A stretch of DNA of 32,133 bases, taken from positions 1 to 32,133 of the forward strand of contig NZ_BBWZ01000050.1 of NCBI RefSeq assembly GCF_001015055.1, read 5' to 3'. Position 1 is the stretch's first letter; each line of letters begins with the position of its first letter. The stretch is from Aneurinibacillus tyrosinisolvens (GTDB taxonomy: Bacteria > Bacillota > Bacilli > Aneurinibacillales > Aneurinibacillaceae). The position numbers and the translations under genes are program-made. A model generated the notes under the pieces. It searched no databases and was not told where the DNA came from. It worked only from the letters and a program-made list of their open reading frames with translations. This document shows positions 23,173-30,623 of the stretch, one piece after another.

Positions 23173-24315
23173 ATGAATTTTAACCTCACAGATGAGCAGC
23201 AAATGATTAAGGGCGTCATTCGGGATTTTGCGGAAGGGGAGGTTGCTCCGGGAGCGAATGAAAGGGATAAAACAGGGGAGTTTCCGCTCGAGGTTTTTAA
23301 GAAGATGGCGAAGCTCGATTTAATGGGCCTGCCCTTCCCGGAGGAATACGGCGGGGCCGGAGCGGATACGGCCAGCTTTGCCATTGTCGTAGAGGAACTG
23401 AGCCGCGTGTGCGCCTCTACCGGCATTACGTATTCCGCTCACGTATCTCTTGGCGGCGCCCCTATTAATTTGTTCGGAACACACGAGCAAAAACAGAAGT
23501 ACCTGACACCGATTGCAACCGGCGAGTATTTCGGCGCCTTCGGGTTAACAGAGCCCGGTGCAGGCTCGGATGCGGGAGGAACGCGCACCACCGCTGTGAA
23601 AGACGGGGAAGAGTGGGTCATTAACGGTTCGAAGTGCTACATCACGAACGCGACGTATGCGAAGAACCTTGCGCTTACGGCTGTTACCGATAAAGAAAAA
23701 GGAACAAGCGGGATTACAGCCTTCATCGTTCCGACAGACGATCCCGGTTTTTCCGTTGTTGCCAATTACGAAAAAATGGGGCTCAATGCTTCCAATACAA
23801 CCGCATTGTATATGGAAAATGTGCGGGTTCCTGAAGAAAATATCCTGGGCGAGCGCGGAAACGGGTTCAAGCAGTTCCTGGCGACGCTTGACGGCGGCCG
23901 GATCGGCATTGCGGCGATGGCGGTCGGAATTGCGCAGGGAGCGTATGAAAAAGCCCTCGCGTACGCGAATGAACGGATGCAGTTCGGCCAAACGCTTTCT
24001 AAATTCCAGGCCATCCAGTTTAAGCTGGCCGATATGGCGATGAATATTGAAGTGGCACGCAACCAGGTGTACAAAGCAGCATGGCTGAAAGACCAGGGCA
24101 AGAAGTTCGGCAAAGAATCTGCGATGGCGAAGCTATTCGCCTCCGAAATGTGCATGCGTGTCTGTGATCAGGCGATCCAGATTCATGGGGGAAACGGATA
24201 CATGAAAGAGTATCAGGTAGAGCGTTTCTTCCGCGACGCAAAATTGCTTGAAATCGGAGAAGGGACTTCCGAAGTGCTTCGTATGGTTATCGCGCGTGCT
24301 ATCGGCTGTAAATAA
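23173..24315 (+). CDS. Acyl-CoA dehydrogenase
   Basis: The 380-residue protein is a FAD-dependent acyl-CoA dehydrogenase that introduces the alpha-beta double bond in acyl-CoA. The signature FGLTEPGAGSDAGG lies near residue 122, the FAD/substrate region WVINGSKCYITNA follows, and the C-terminal helix carries IHGGNGYMKEYQVERFFRDA and the catalytic glutamate in LEIGEGTSEVLRMV (near residue 363). The size and sequence match the short/branched-chain group (bcd/acdA-like); the exact chain length cannot be read off. It is followed 20 bases later by an acyl-CoA synthetase, suggesting joint use of a carboxylic acid. Confidence 0.95.
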   Translation: MNFNLTDEQQMIKGVIRDFAEGEVAPGANERDKTGEFPLEVFKKMAKLDLMGLPFPEEYGGAGADTASFAIVVEELSRVCASTGITYSAHVSLGGAPINLFGTHEQKQKYLTPIATGEYFGAFGLTEPGAGSDAGGTRTTAVKDGEEWVINGSKCYITNATYAKNLALTAVTDKEKGTSGITAFIVPTDDPGFSVVANYEKMGLNASNTTALYMENVRVPEENILGERGNGFKQFLATLDGGRIGIAAMAVGIAQGAYEKALAYANERMQFGQTLSKFQAIQFKLADMAMNIEVARNQVYKAAWLKDQGKKFGKESAMAKLFASEMCMRVCDQAIQIHGGNGYMKEYQVERFFRDAKLLEIGEGTSEVLRMVIARAIGCK

Positions 24316-24335
24316 TAGATCAGGGGGTTCTTACA

Positions 24336-25994
24336 GTGAGTGAACCAGTGCATAGTACAATCGGGGATTTAATGGATCAAACAACAGCAAAATTTCCGGA
24401 CAAAGAAGCGGTTGTTTATCCGGAGCTTGGAATCCGCTATAGCTTCCGCGAGTTCCAGGCGCTGTGCAACCGGGTTGCCAGAGGGTTTATCGATCTTGGG
24501 ATTAAACCGGGTGAGAACATTGCCATCTGGGCGACGAATGTTCCTGAGTGGGTGACAACCCAGTTCGCGTCGGCGAAAATGGGCGCGGTGCTCGTTACGG
24601 TAAACACAAGCTACCGCGTGCATGAACTGGAATACCTGCTGCGCCAGTCTGAGTCCACGACGCTACTTCTTATTGATTCACTGCGCGGCGTAAGTTGTAT
24701 TGATATGATCTATGGAATCTGCCCTGAATTAAAAACATCGGCACCGGGCGAACTCGTCTCGAAACGTCTCCCCCACCTGAAAAACGTTATCTTTATCGGG
24801 GAAGAGCGAAGACCAGGCATGTTTGCCTGGTCCGATCTGCTGGACAGGGCGGAGAACGTATCGGAGGATGAATTGGCCGGTATCCAGAGAATCCTGGAGC
24901 CCGACGATGTCATCAACATGCAGTACACGTCCGGAACAACCGGTTTTCCAAAAGGCGTGATGCTGTCCCACAAAAATATTGTAAACAACGCGGTGAACGT
25001 AGCTGCCTGCCAGAACATCACGGAACAGGATAAAATCTGCATACCCGTACCGTTCTTCCACTGCTTCGGGTGCGTAATGGGTACGCTAGCCAGCGTAGCG
25101 ACAGGGGCAACGATGGTGCCGATTATCGCATTTAATCCCCTAACGGTCCTGCAGGCCGTGCAGGATGAGCGCTGCACGGCCATTTACGGGGTTCCGACCA
25201 TGTTTATTGCTGAGCTGAACCATCCTGAGTTTCCTGCCTTTGATTTAACATCGCTCCGCACCGGAATTATGGCTGGTTCGCCGTGTCCTGCCGAAGTAAT
25301 GAAGAAAGTGGTCGACATAATGGGGGCAAGGGAAATTACAATTGCGTACGGCCAGACAGAATCCGCGCCCGTTATTACCCAGACACGCCCGAACGATACG
25401 ATTGAACAGCGTGTTTCTACCGTAGGGCGGGTTCTGCCGCACGTAGAAGCCAAAATCGTTGACCCGGCCACAGGGGAAGAAATGCCCATAGGTGGACAGG
25501 GAGAACTGTGCACGCGCGGTGTCCATGTAATGAAGGGGTATTACAACATGCCCGAACAGACGGCGAAGGCGATCGATTACGAAGGCTGGCTTCATACGGG
25601 TGACCTGGCGACCGTGGATGAGAATGGCTATTATAAAATTACAGGGCGCCTCAAAGATATGATTATTCGCGGCGGGGAGAACGTATACCCGCGTGAAGTC
25701 GAAGAGTTCCTCTATACGCATGACAAGGTGCTTGATGTGCAGGTTGTCGGCGTGCCCGATGAGTTATACGGAGAACAAATCCTCGCCTGTGTAAAGATAA
25801 AAGAAGGGGAAACGCTGACGGCGGAAGAACTCAAAGAGTATTGCAACGGGAAAATTGCCCGCTTCAAAATCCCGCACTATATTCAATTTGTGGACGAGTA
25901 TCCAATGACAGCCTCCGGTAAAATCCAGAAATTCCGCCTGCGCGAAAACGCGGTAAAGGAACTTGGAATTAGCTCCAAAAGCAATGGAAAATAA
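24336..25994 (+). CDS. AMP-forming acyl-CoA synthetase
   Basis: The 552-residue protein belongs to the ANL superfamily. Motifs present are the P-loop YTSGTTGFPKGVMLSHKNIV (near residue 198), AYGQTESAPV, the WLHTGDLA / GRLKDMIIRGGENVYPREVE hinge region and the catalytic lysine in YPMTASGKIQKFRLRE (near 529). It activates a medium- or long-chain fatty acid, or similar, to its CoA ester, matching the dehydrogenase before it. The start is GTG with AGGGGG eight bases upstream. The frame ends just before the hairpin at 26026-26050 shared with the convergent acyltransferase gene. Confidence 0.94.
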   Translation: MSEPVHSTIGDLMDQTTAKFPDKEAVVYPELGIRYSFREFQALCNRVARGFIDLGIKPGENIAIWATNVPEWVTTQFASAKMGAVLVTVNTSYRVHELEYLLRQSESTTLLLIDSLRGVSCIDMIYGICPELKTSAPGELVSKRLPHLKNVIFIGEERRPGMFAWSDLLDRAENVSEDELAGIQRILEPDDVINMQYTSGTTGFPKGVMLSHKNIVNNAVNVAACQNITEQDKICIPVPFFHCFGCVMGTLASVATGATMVPIIAFNPLTVLQAVQDERCTAIYGVPTMFIAELNHPEFPAFDLTSLRTGIMAGSPCPAEVMKKVVDIMGAREITIAYGQTESAPVITQTRPNDTIEQRVSTVGRVLPHVEAKIVDPATGEEMPIGGQGELCTRGVHVMKGYYNMPEQTAKAIDYEGWLHTGDLATVDENGYYKITGRLKDMIIRGGENVYPREVEEFLYTHDKVLDVQVVGVPDELYGEQILACVKIKEGETLTAEELKEYCNGKIARFKIPHYIQFVDEYPMTASGKIQKFRLRENAVKELGISSKSNGK

Positions 25995-26025
25995 AAAAAG
26001 GTCCCGCATAGGCAGGACACGGGGT

Positions 26026-26050
26026 GACTGTTAACGTATTGTTAACAGTC
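26026..26050. terminator. Hairpin between two convergent genes
   Basis: GACTGTTAAC (26026-26035) and GTTAACAGTC (26041-26050) are perfectly paired around GTATT. It lies between the synthetase and the end of the convergent acyltransferase gene and includes the latter's stop codon. The T-runs are poor on both sides, so termination efficiency is uncertain. Confidence 0.5.
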
Positions 26051-26961
26051 ATTTGCTTTTTGCAAGGCGGCGGCAGGCTCCCACCTCTCATCTACATTAA
26101 ACCAGTAAAACCACTGCTCGGGCGCACGCAAAATCATGCTCTCCAGCCGTTGATTCAATTCATTTGTTGCTTCAAAGCGCTCGTGCGGTTTGTATTCCCT
26201 GTGTAAAAAAACAGGGGGCTCAAAAACAAGCCGGTGTTCGAAACGCCGCCTGCGAAATCCGTAGAATGGCACAATCGGAACCTGCTGTTCAAGGGCAAAC
26301 GCGGCGGCGCCGCCCGGGCTTCTCGTCGCTCTGCCAAAAAAACGCGCGGGGGGAAAGGCAGGGCGTGAGAAGTCGCCCAGCAGCATGACAACGCCATTGT
26401 TATTTAAATGACGCCGCAGGTTTTCAGCAGTTTCAGCGGCGGCACCGTATCATAGTCCAGCCCGCTGCACCCCATCTGCTCAAAGAGTTCATACAGGGGA
26501 CGGAGCTCCTTGCTGCCGGCTGTAGCTACAGTCAGGCACGGATATTTCTTTGATACGTACCAGTAATAATAGAAAAAATTCCCGGTATGCGGGGTGAACA
26601 AAACGGCCCCTTTTCCGTGCTGCAGCGCCTCCTCAAGGTGCTGTTCCCCCTCGGTGCCGAATGTACGCTGTCTCGCACTTTCCAGTGCAGAGGAACGAAT
26701 AAGAATTTCAAATAATACAAGCATAAGATGTGTAAAATAGCTTCGGCAAAGACGGGAGAGGCGTAAGGAATGAGTTGGGCCCAATAAATCAGCAAGATTT
26801 CGTTTCACACGCTTTCTCGTATGGACAGCTAATACGTAGAGGATAAAACCGGCCAGGACGCAGAGCGAATAGCAGATAAAGTCCGGCATTCTCTTGAATG
26901 CTTGCTGAAACTTCTTCAGCCTCTCCGGGTTCGCTGTGAATTTTTCGATGATGTTATACAT
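26042..26961 (-). pseudogene. HtrB/LpxL-type lysophospholipid acyltransferase, frameshifted
   Basis: Read from ATG 26961 (minus; GGAGGG seven bases upstream) the first frame gives a membrane segment (about 30-45) and the acyltransferase core GKGAVLFTPHTGNFFYYYWY, then goes out of frame at VPPLK and stops at 26404. The second frame continues AETAENLRRHLNNNGVVMLL, then GDFSRPAFPPARFFGRATRS, and ends with APEQWFYWFNVDERW, the C-terminal signature of LpxL-type enzymes. One missing base near 26437-26442 rejoins them into about 306 residues, a normal length. In the usual H-x4-D/E catalytic motif the acidic residue is replaced by phenylalanine (H-TGNF-F). Firmicutes lack lipid A, so any substrate would be another lyso-lipid. 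Whether the break is real or an error cannot be told. Confidence 0.8.
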
Positions 26962-27011
26962 TGTTCTTCCCTCCGTCCTTCTCTCTTATGGAACATCCAG
27001 ACATTGCTCTG

Positions 27012-27041
27012 TTGTTAAAGTTTCATAAGCAATGGTAATCT
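27012..27041 (+). promoter_or_regulatory. Possible promoter of trmK
   Basis: TTGTTA (27012-27017) and TAATCT (27036-27041) are 18 bases apart, about 33 bases before the trmK start. Both hexamers are imperfect. Confidence 0.35.
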
Positions 27042-27073
27042 AATGGAGAAGGTATGAGTAAGGAGCGATACAT

Positions 27074-27802
27074 ATGACAGAAATTTCACATCGTCTGCAG
27101 ACGATTGGAGATATGGTAAAGCGAGGGAACCGGGTAGCGGATATCGGTTCCGATCACGCCTATTTGCCGACCTACTTGATTCAGCGGCAAATCTCCCCGC
27201 AGTGCATCGCGGGAGAAGTAAACCGGGGTCCGTGGGAGTCCGCTTCCCGCCAGGTCCGCTCAAGCAACCTGGAAGATAAAATAGAGGTGCGCCTGGGGGA
27301 TGGGCTTGCCGTTCTTAGACAGAACGAGGCCGACACGATTTGCATCTCCGGCATGGGGGGCAGCCTTATCGTTTCGATTCTTTCCGAGGGCGAAGAGAAA
27401 TTAGAAGGCGTTACACAACTGCTGCTTCAGCCGAATGTGGCGGCCCCTCTCGTTAGAAAATGGCTGATCGAGCATGGCTGGGAGCTTATTGAAGAGAAAA
27501 TCATCGAGGAAGACGGAGTGATTTATGAAATCCTCCACGCGGTGCCCGGCGACAGTAAAAAGCCGTATGAAAATCAAGACCGTTCGCTGGAAGAGCTGCT
27601 GCAGCTTGGCCCGGTGCTCTGGCGGGATAAACCGCCTGTTCTTCATAAAAAATGGGTACAGGAAAAAGACAAGCTTCTATCCATCCAGGGGCAGATAGCA
27701 AAATCGAATACAGCAGAAGCCGAGCGAAAAAGGGAAGAAATCGCCGGTAAAATCAGTTGGATTGAGGAGGTTTTATCATGTTTGCCAGCGGACAGAGAAT
27801 AA
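27074..27802 (+). CDS. trmK: tRNA (adenine(22)-N1)-methyltransferase TrmK
   Basis: TrmK methylates A22 in the D-arm of certain tRNAs using S-adenosylmethionine. The 242-residue product has the Rossmann SAM-binding motif VADIGSDHAYLPTYLIQ, the following CIAGEVNRGP, VRLGDGLAVL and the catalytic-site region ICISGMGGSLIVSIL. A C-terminal coiled-coil (about 190-240) is typical of the family. GGAG lies before the ATG. The last 25 bases overlap the start of the Nif3-type gene, the same pair as yqfN-yqfO in B. subtilis. Confidence 0.95.
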   Translation: MTEISHRLQTIGDMVKRGNRVADIGSDHAYLPTYLIQRQISPQCIAGEVNRGPWESASRQVRSSNLEDKIEVRLGDGLAVLRQNEADTICISGMGGSLIVSILSEGEEKLEGVTQLLLQPNVAAPLVRKWLIEHGWELIEEKIIEEDGVIYEILHAVPGDSKKPYENQDRSLEELLQLGPVLWRDKPPVLHKKWVQEKDKLLSIQGQIAKSNTAEAERKREEIAGKISWIEEVLSCLPADRE

Positions 27803-28893
27803 TCCAGTATTTCGAGGCGTTTGCGCCCAAGCATCTGGCGATGGAAGGGGACAAAATCGGCCTGCAGGTCGGCACGCTGCAGAAGGAAGTCAAAAAGGTC
27901 ATGGTGACCCTTGATATTCTCGAAGAGGTTGTAGATGAAGCGATTGCGGAAGGAGTAGACTTAATCATTGCCCACCATGCGGTCATTTTCCGCCCGCTGA
28001 AAAATTTACGCACCGACTTGCCGGCGGGGCGCCTCTACGAAAAGCTCATCAAGCATGATATTGCCGTTTATATTGCCCATACGAATCTCGATGTGGCTGA
28101 AGGCGGGATTAATGAGCTCATGGCGGAGGCTCTTGGTCTGGAGAATGTCGACATCCTGGAGAAATGGCACGAGCAGAAGCTGAAGAAGATTGTCGTCTAT
28201 GTTCCGGCCTCCCATGTGGATGGTGTAAGGGATGCGATGGCCCGCGCCGGTGCCGGCTGGATTGGCCACTACAGCCATTGCTCCTTCGGTGTGAAGGGAA
28301 CCGGTACGTTTCTGCCGCGGGAAGGAACGGACCCTTATATTGGTGAACAGGGAAAGCTGGAACAGGTGGAAGAAATCCGAATGGAAACGATTATGCCGGA
28401 AGAAATCCAGGCGCGGGTTTTGAAAGCGATGACAGGTGCCCATCCGTATGAAGAGGTGGCGTATGACATTTATCCGGTTGAACAGGCGGGCACAACGTGG
28501 GGAATCGGAAGGATTGGCACTCTGCCCTCTCCGCTCACGTTGGAGGAATTTGCCGGCAGGGTAAAAGAAGCGTTCGGTGTCGAGGGGGTACGCGTCGTCG
28601 GGCCGCTGGACAGACAGGTCCGGAAAATCGCTGTCCTCGGTGGGGACGGGAATAGCTTTGTCTCCAAAGCGATGTTCCGCGGCGCAGACGTCCTTGTCAC
28701 AGGGGACATTTATTATCATACGGCACACGACGCGATGGCCGGCGGACTATCCCTGGTGGATCCCGGGCACAATGTCGAGAAGATTATGAAAGAGGCTGTA
28801 CAGAACGTACTGGAGCAGCGAATAAAAGAAGAGAAACTGGATACGGAAATCATTGTGTCGAAAGTGAATACGGAGCCTTTCAAGTTTATATAA
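27778..28893 (+). CDS. yqfO: Nif3-like dinuclear metal-centre protein (YqfO)
   Basis: The 371-residue protein has the Nif3 N-terminal half with the metal-binding LIIAHHAVIFRPLKNL and AHTNLDVAEGGINE, a PII/CutA-like insert at about residues 130-235 (IVVYVPASHVDGVRDAMARA to AHPYEEVAYDIYPVE), and the C-terminal half with VTGDIYYHTAHDAMAGGLSL and the H..E pair in PGHNVEK. The three-part layout is that of YqfO. The molecular role of the family is unresolved; GTP cyclohydrolase I type 2 is a common but poorly supported name. Translation is probably coupled to trmK. Confidence 0.93.
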   Translation: MFASGQRIIQYFEAFAPKHLAMEGDKIGLQVGTLQKEVKKVMVTLDILEEVVDEAIAEGVDLIIAHHAVIFRPLKNLRTDLPAGRLYEKLIKHDIAVYIAHTNLDVAEGGINELMAEALGLENVDILEKWHEQKLKKIVVYVPASHVDGVRDAMARAGAGWIGHYSHCSFGVKGTGTFLPREGTDPYIGEQGKLEQVEEIRMETIMPEEIQARVLKAMTGAHPYEEVAYDIYPVEQAGTTWGIGRIGTLPSPLTLEEFAGRVKEAFGVEGVRVVGPLDRQVRKIAVLGGDGNSFVSKAMFRGADVLVTGDIYYHTAHDAMAGGLSLVDPGHNVEKIMKEAVQNVLEQRIKEEKLDTEIIVSKVNTEPFKFI

Positions 28894-28920
28894 ATATAAA
28901 AAACGGGTGGGAGAGAGTAT

Positions 28921-29424
28921 ATGTTGGAAGCGAGAAAGCTACTGGAATGGCACCTTGCCAGAGAACAGTGGAAAGCCGCCAGCTCGGCTATTGAGCAGCT
29001 GAAGCGCGAGGAACAGGAGCTGCAGGCGAGGCGCAGAGAGTGCCAGGGCAAAGTAGAACAGCTGGGTGTCCCGGCTGAGGACGATATCGATGCGAGAATC
29101 GCCTATGCCCTCGCCCAGCAGGAGTTATTGCTGGCGGAGAAAGATATCGAAAGGTTTATGGAGGAGCGATTCGCCAAGGAGATGGACCTGCGCCAGAGCA
29201 GGCAGGAATGGGAAGATAAAGCGAAAAAGCTTGAGGAATCACTGGCGCCACGCGCTTTCTTGCTGTATGAGCAGGTAGCCGAAAATGTTGCGAACCCTGT
29301 CGTGGAAGTGAAACGCCGTTCGTGCATGGGCTGCTTTCTCCCCCTTTCGGTAGCGAAAATGGAAGAGTGGAGAAAGGGAAAGAATTTCGTTCAATGCGAG
29401 GAATGCGGGCGCATTCTTGTGTAG
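28921..29424 (+). CDS. Coiled-coil protein with C4 zinc ribbon
   Basis: The 167-residue protein has a long charged coiled-coil (about 10-112) and a C-terminal C4 zinc ribbon, with CMGC and CEECGRILV as the two cysteine pairs around the conserved LPLSVAKMEEWRKG. This matches the zf-RING_7 (DUF164) family, whose members are usually about 240 residues, so the coiled-coil is short here. The family is common next to Nif3/YqfO genes; its function is unknown, with nucleic-acid binding suggested. It lies 27 bases after yqfO. Confidence 0.85.
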   Translation: MLEARKLLEWHLAREQWKAASSAIEQLKREEQELQARRRECQGKVEQLGVPAEDDIDARIAYALAQQELLLAEKDIERFMEERFAKEMDLRQSRQEWEDKAKKLEESLAPRAFLLYEQVAENVANPVVEVKRRSCMGCFLPLSVAKMEEWRKGKNFVQCEECGRILV

Positions 29425-29503
29425 CCAACAACGGTTCCAATCTCCCCATAGCTGGAAAGTTTATACGTTACGAATTTTTTCACAATAAAGAGGCTGAATT
29501 TTT

Positions 29504-29551
29504 TTGACATCGTGTTATAATACGGTAATATCAAGTTTTATACAGTATAAA
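29504..29551 (+). promoter_or_regulatory. Promoter with palindromic operator of the desaturase gene
   Basis: TTGACA (29504-29509) and TAATAT (29526-29531) are 16 bases apart; a TATAAT at 29516-29521 has no good -35. Just downstream, at the expected start site, TTTATAC (29537-29543), A, GTATAAA (29545-29551) form a perfect 15-bp palindrome, well placed for a repressor. It does not match the FapR or B. subtilis FadR consensus as I know them. Confidence 0.6.
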
Positions 29552-29592
29552 TACAGAAAAAGTAAAACCGTAAGGAGAAAAGAGGATTCTAT

Positions 29593-30498
29593 TTGTTATC
29601 AAGCCATTTAGATCATCGTTTAGAAGCGAAGTTTAAAGAACTGTATAGGGTACATCAAGAGCGGGCTGCTAATATTGACTGGAGCTATCATGAGTTTTTG
29701 CCATGGGACCAAGGCCAGGATTTTAAACGCGTCCCTTATGAACCGGGTCAGGGAAATTTATCTGAAAGCTTGCGAATTGCAGTAGAGACCGCACTCTTAA
29801 CGGAGGTAAACCTCCCATGGTTTACGTCGCACTTAAATGAGACGTTCAAAGGTTCTTTTTCTGTGATGCACGATTTTATCCATACATGGACGGCGGAAGA
29901 AGACCAGCATTCCAGCCTGCTTGAAACCTACCTGCTGCTTACACGGAACGGGAATCCCCATACGATTCACCAATTGCGCAAGCAAACAGTAGAGCATGGT
30001 TATGTAAACGATTTTACGACGCCGCTTGAAACGCTTGCTTATACAACCATACAGGAACTTGCAACTATGGTTTTCTATAATAATGTGGCAAAGGTAGCTG
30101 CAGAGCACGATCGTACGCTCTCCACTCTTCTGCGGCGGTTATCCAAGGATGAAACGCTTCACTATGCCTTCTACCGGGATGCGGTCAAATCCCATCTTGA
30201 AGTGAATGAGAATTACATCTTCTATATCGCAGACGTCATGATTAAGTTTACGATGCCAGGAGAAGTCATACCGGATTTTGAAGGAAGAATGAGTATCATT
30301 GCCAAGGATGCGTCTTATGGTCCTATTGAATATTTTGACCAGGTATTTGAAGTGCTTATCGAATACTGGGGGATTAAGCAGCTGCGTCCAAGCCTGCCTG
30401 AAGCGGAAGAAGCGCGCCTGCGCGTATTGAAGCACTATGATAGATTGAAAAAAGTATGTACCCGCCTGCGCGCGGCAAAATCACGCGCTGCGTTATAA
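29593..30498 (+). CDS. Soluble acyl-ACP desaturase (di-iron)
   Basis: The 301-residue protein is a class II soluble desaturase like plant stearoyl-ACP desaturase and mycobacterial DesA. All iron ligands are present: E71 in LLTEVNLPW, E103 and H106 in AEEDQH, E155 in TIQELAT, and E187 and H190 in KDETLHY. It would insert a double bond into acyl-ACP using a ferredoxin-type donor; none is encoded nearby. Most characterised Bacillus desaturation uses the membrane enzyme Des instead. The start is TTG with AGAGGA six bases upstream. It stands alone between its own promoter and the terminator at 30511-30550. Confidence 0.92.
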   Translation: MLSSHLDHRLEAKFKELYRVHQERAANIDWSYHEFLPWDQGQDFKRVPYEPGQGNLSESLRIAVETALLTEVNLPWFTSHLNETFKGSFSVMHDFIHTWTAEEDQHSSLLETYLLLTRNGNPHTIHQLRKQTVEHGYVNDFTTPLETLAYTTIQELATMVFYNNVAKVAAEHDRTLSTLLRRLSKDETLHYAFYRDAVKSHLEVNENYIFYIADVMIKFTMPGEVIPDFEGRMSIIAKDASYGPIEYFDQVFEVLIEYWGIKQLRPSLPEAEEARLRVLKHYDRLKKVCTRLRAAKSRAAL

Positions 30499-30510
30499 AT
30501 GAAGAGCACG

Positions 30511-30550
30511 AAGCCCGGATCGGATGTTCAGATCCGGGCTTTTCGTCTTT
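30511..30550 (+). terminator. Terminator of the desaturase gene
   Basis: AAGCCCGGATC (30511-30521) and GATCCGGGCTT (30531-30541) pair perfectly around a nine-base loop, followed by an interrupted T-run. Confidence 0.85.
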
Positions 30551-30623
30551 TTGTGGTATAGTAGGGAATATAAAAATGGCAGAATTTTATATTTCTCGCC
30601 TTTTCAGTAGGGAGCGCAGGAAC

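Noticed and set aside
30456..30623. Upstream extension of the CapA-like gene to the ATG at 30456
   Set aside because: It would overlap the end of the desaturase gene and run through its terminator hairpin; the extra residues have no likeness to any domain.
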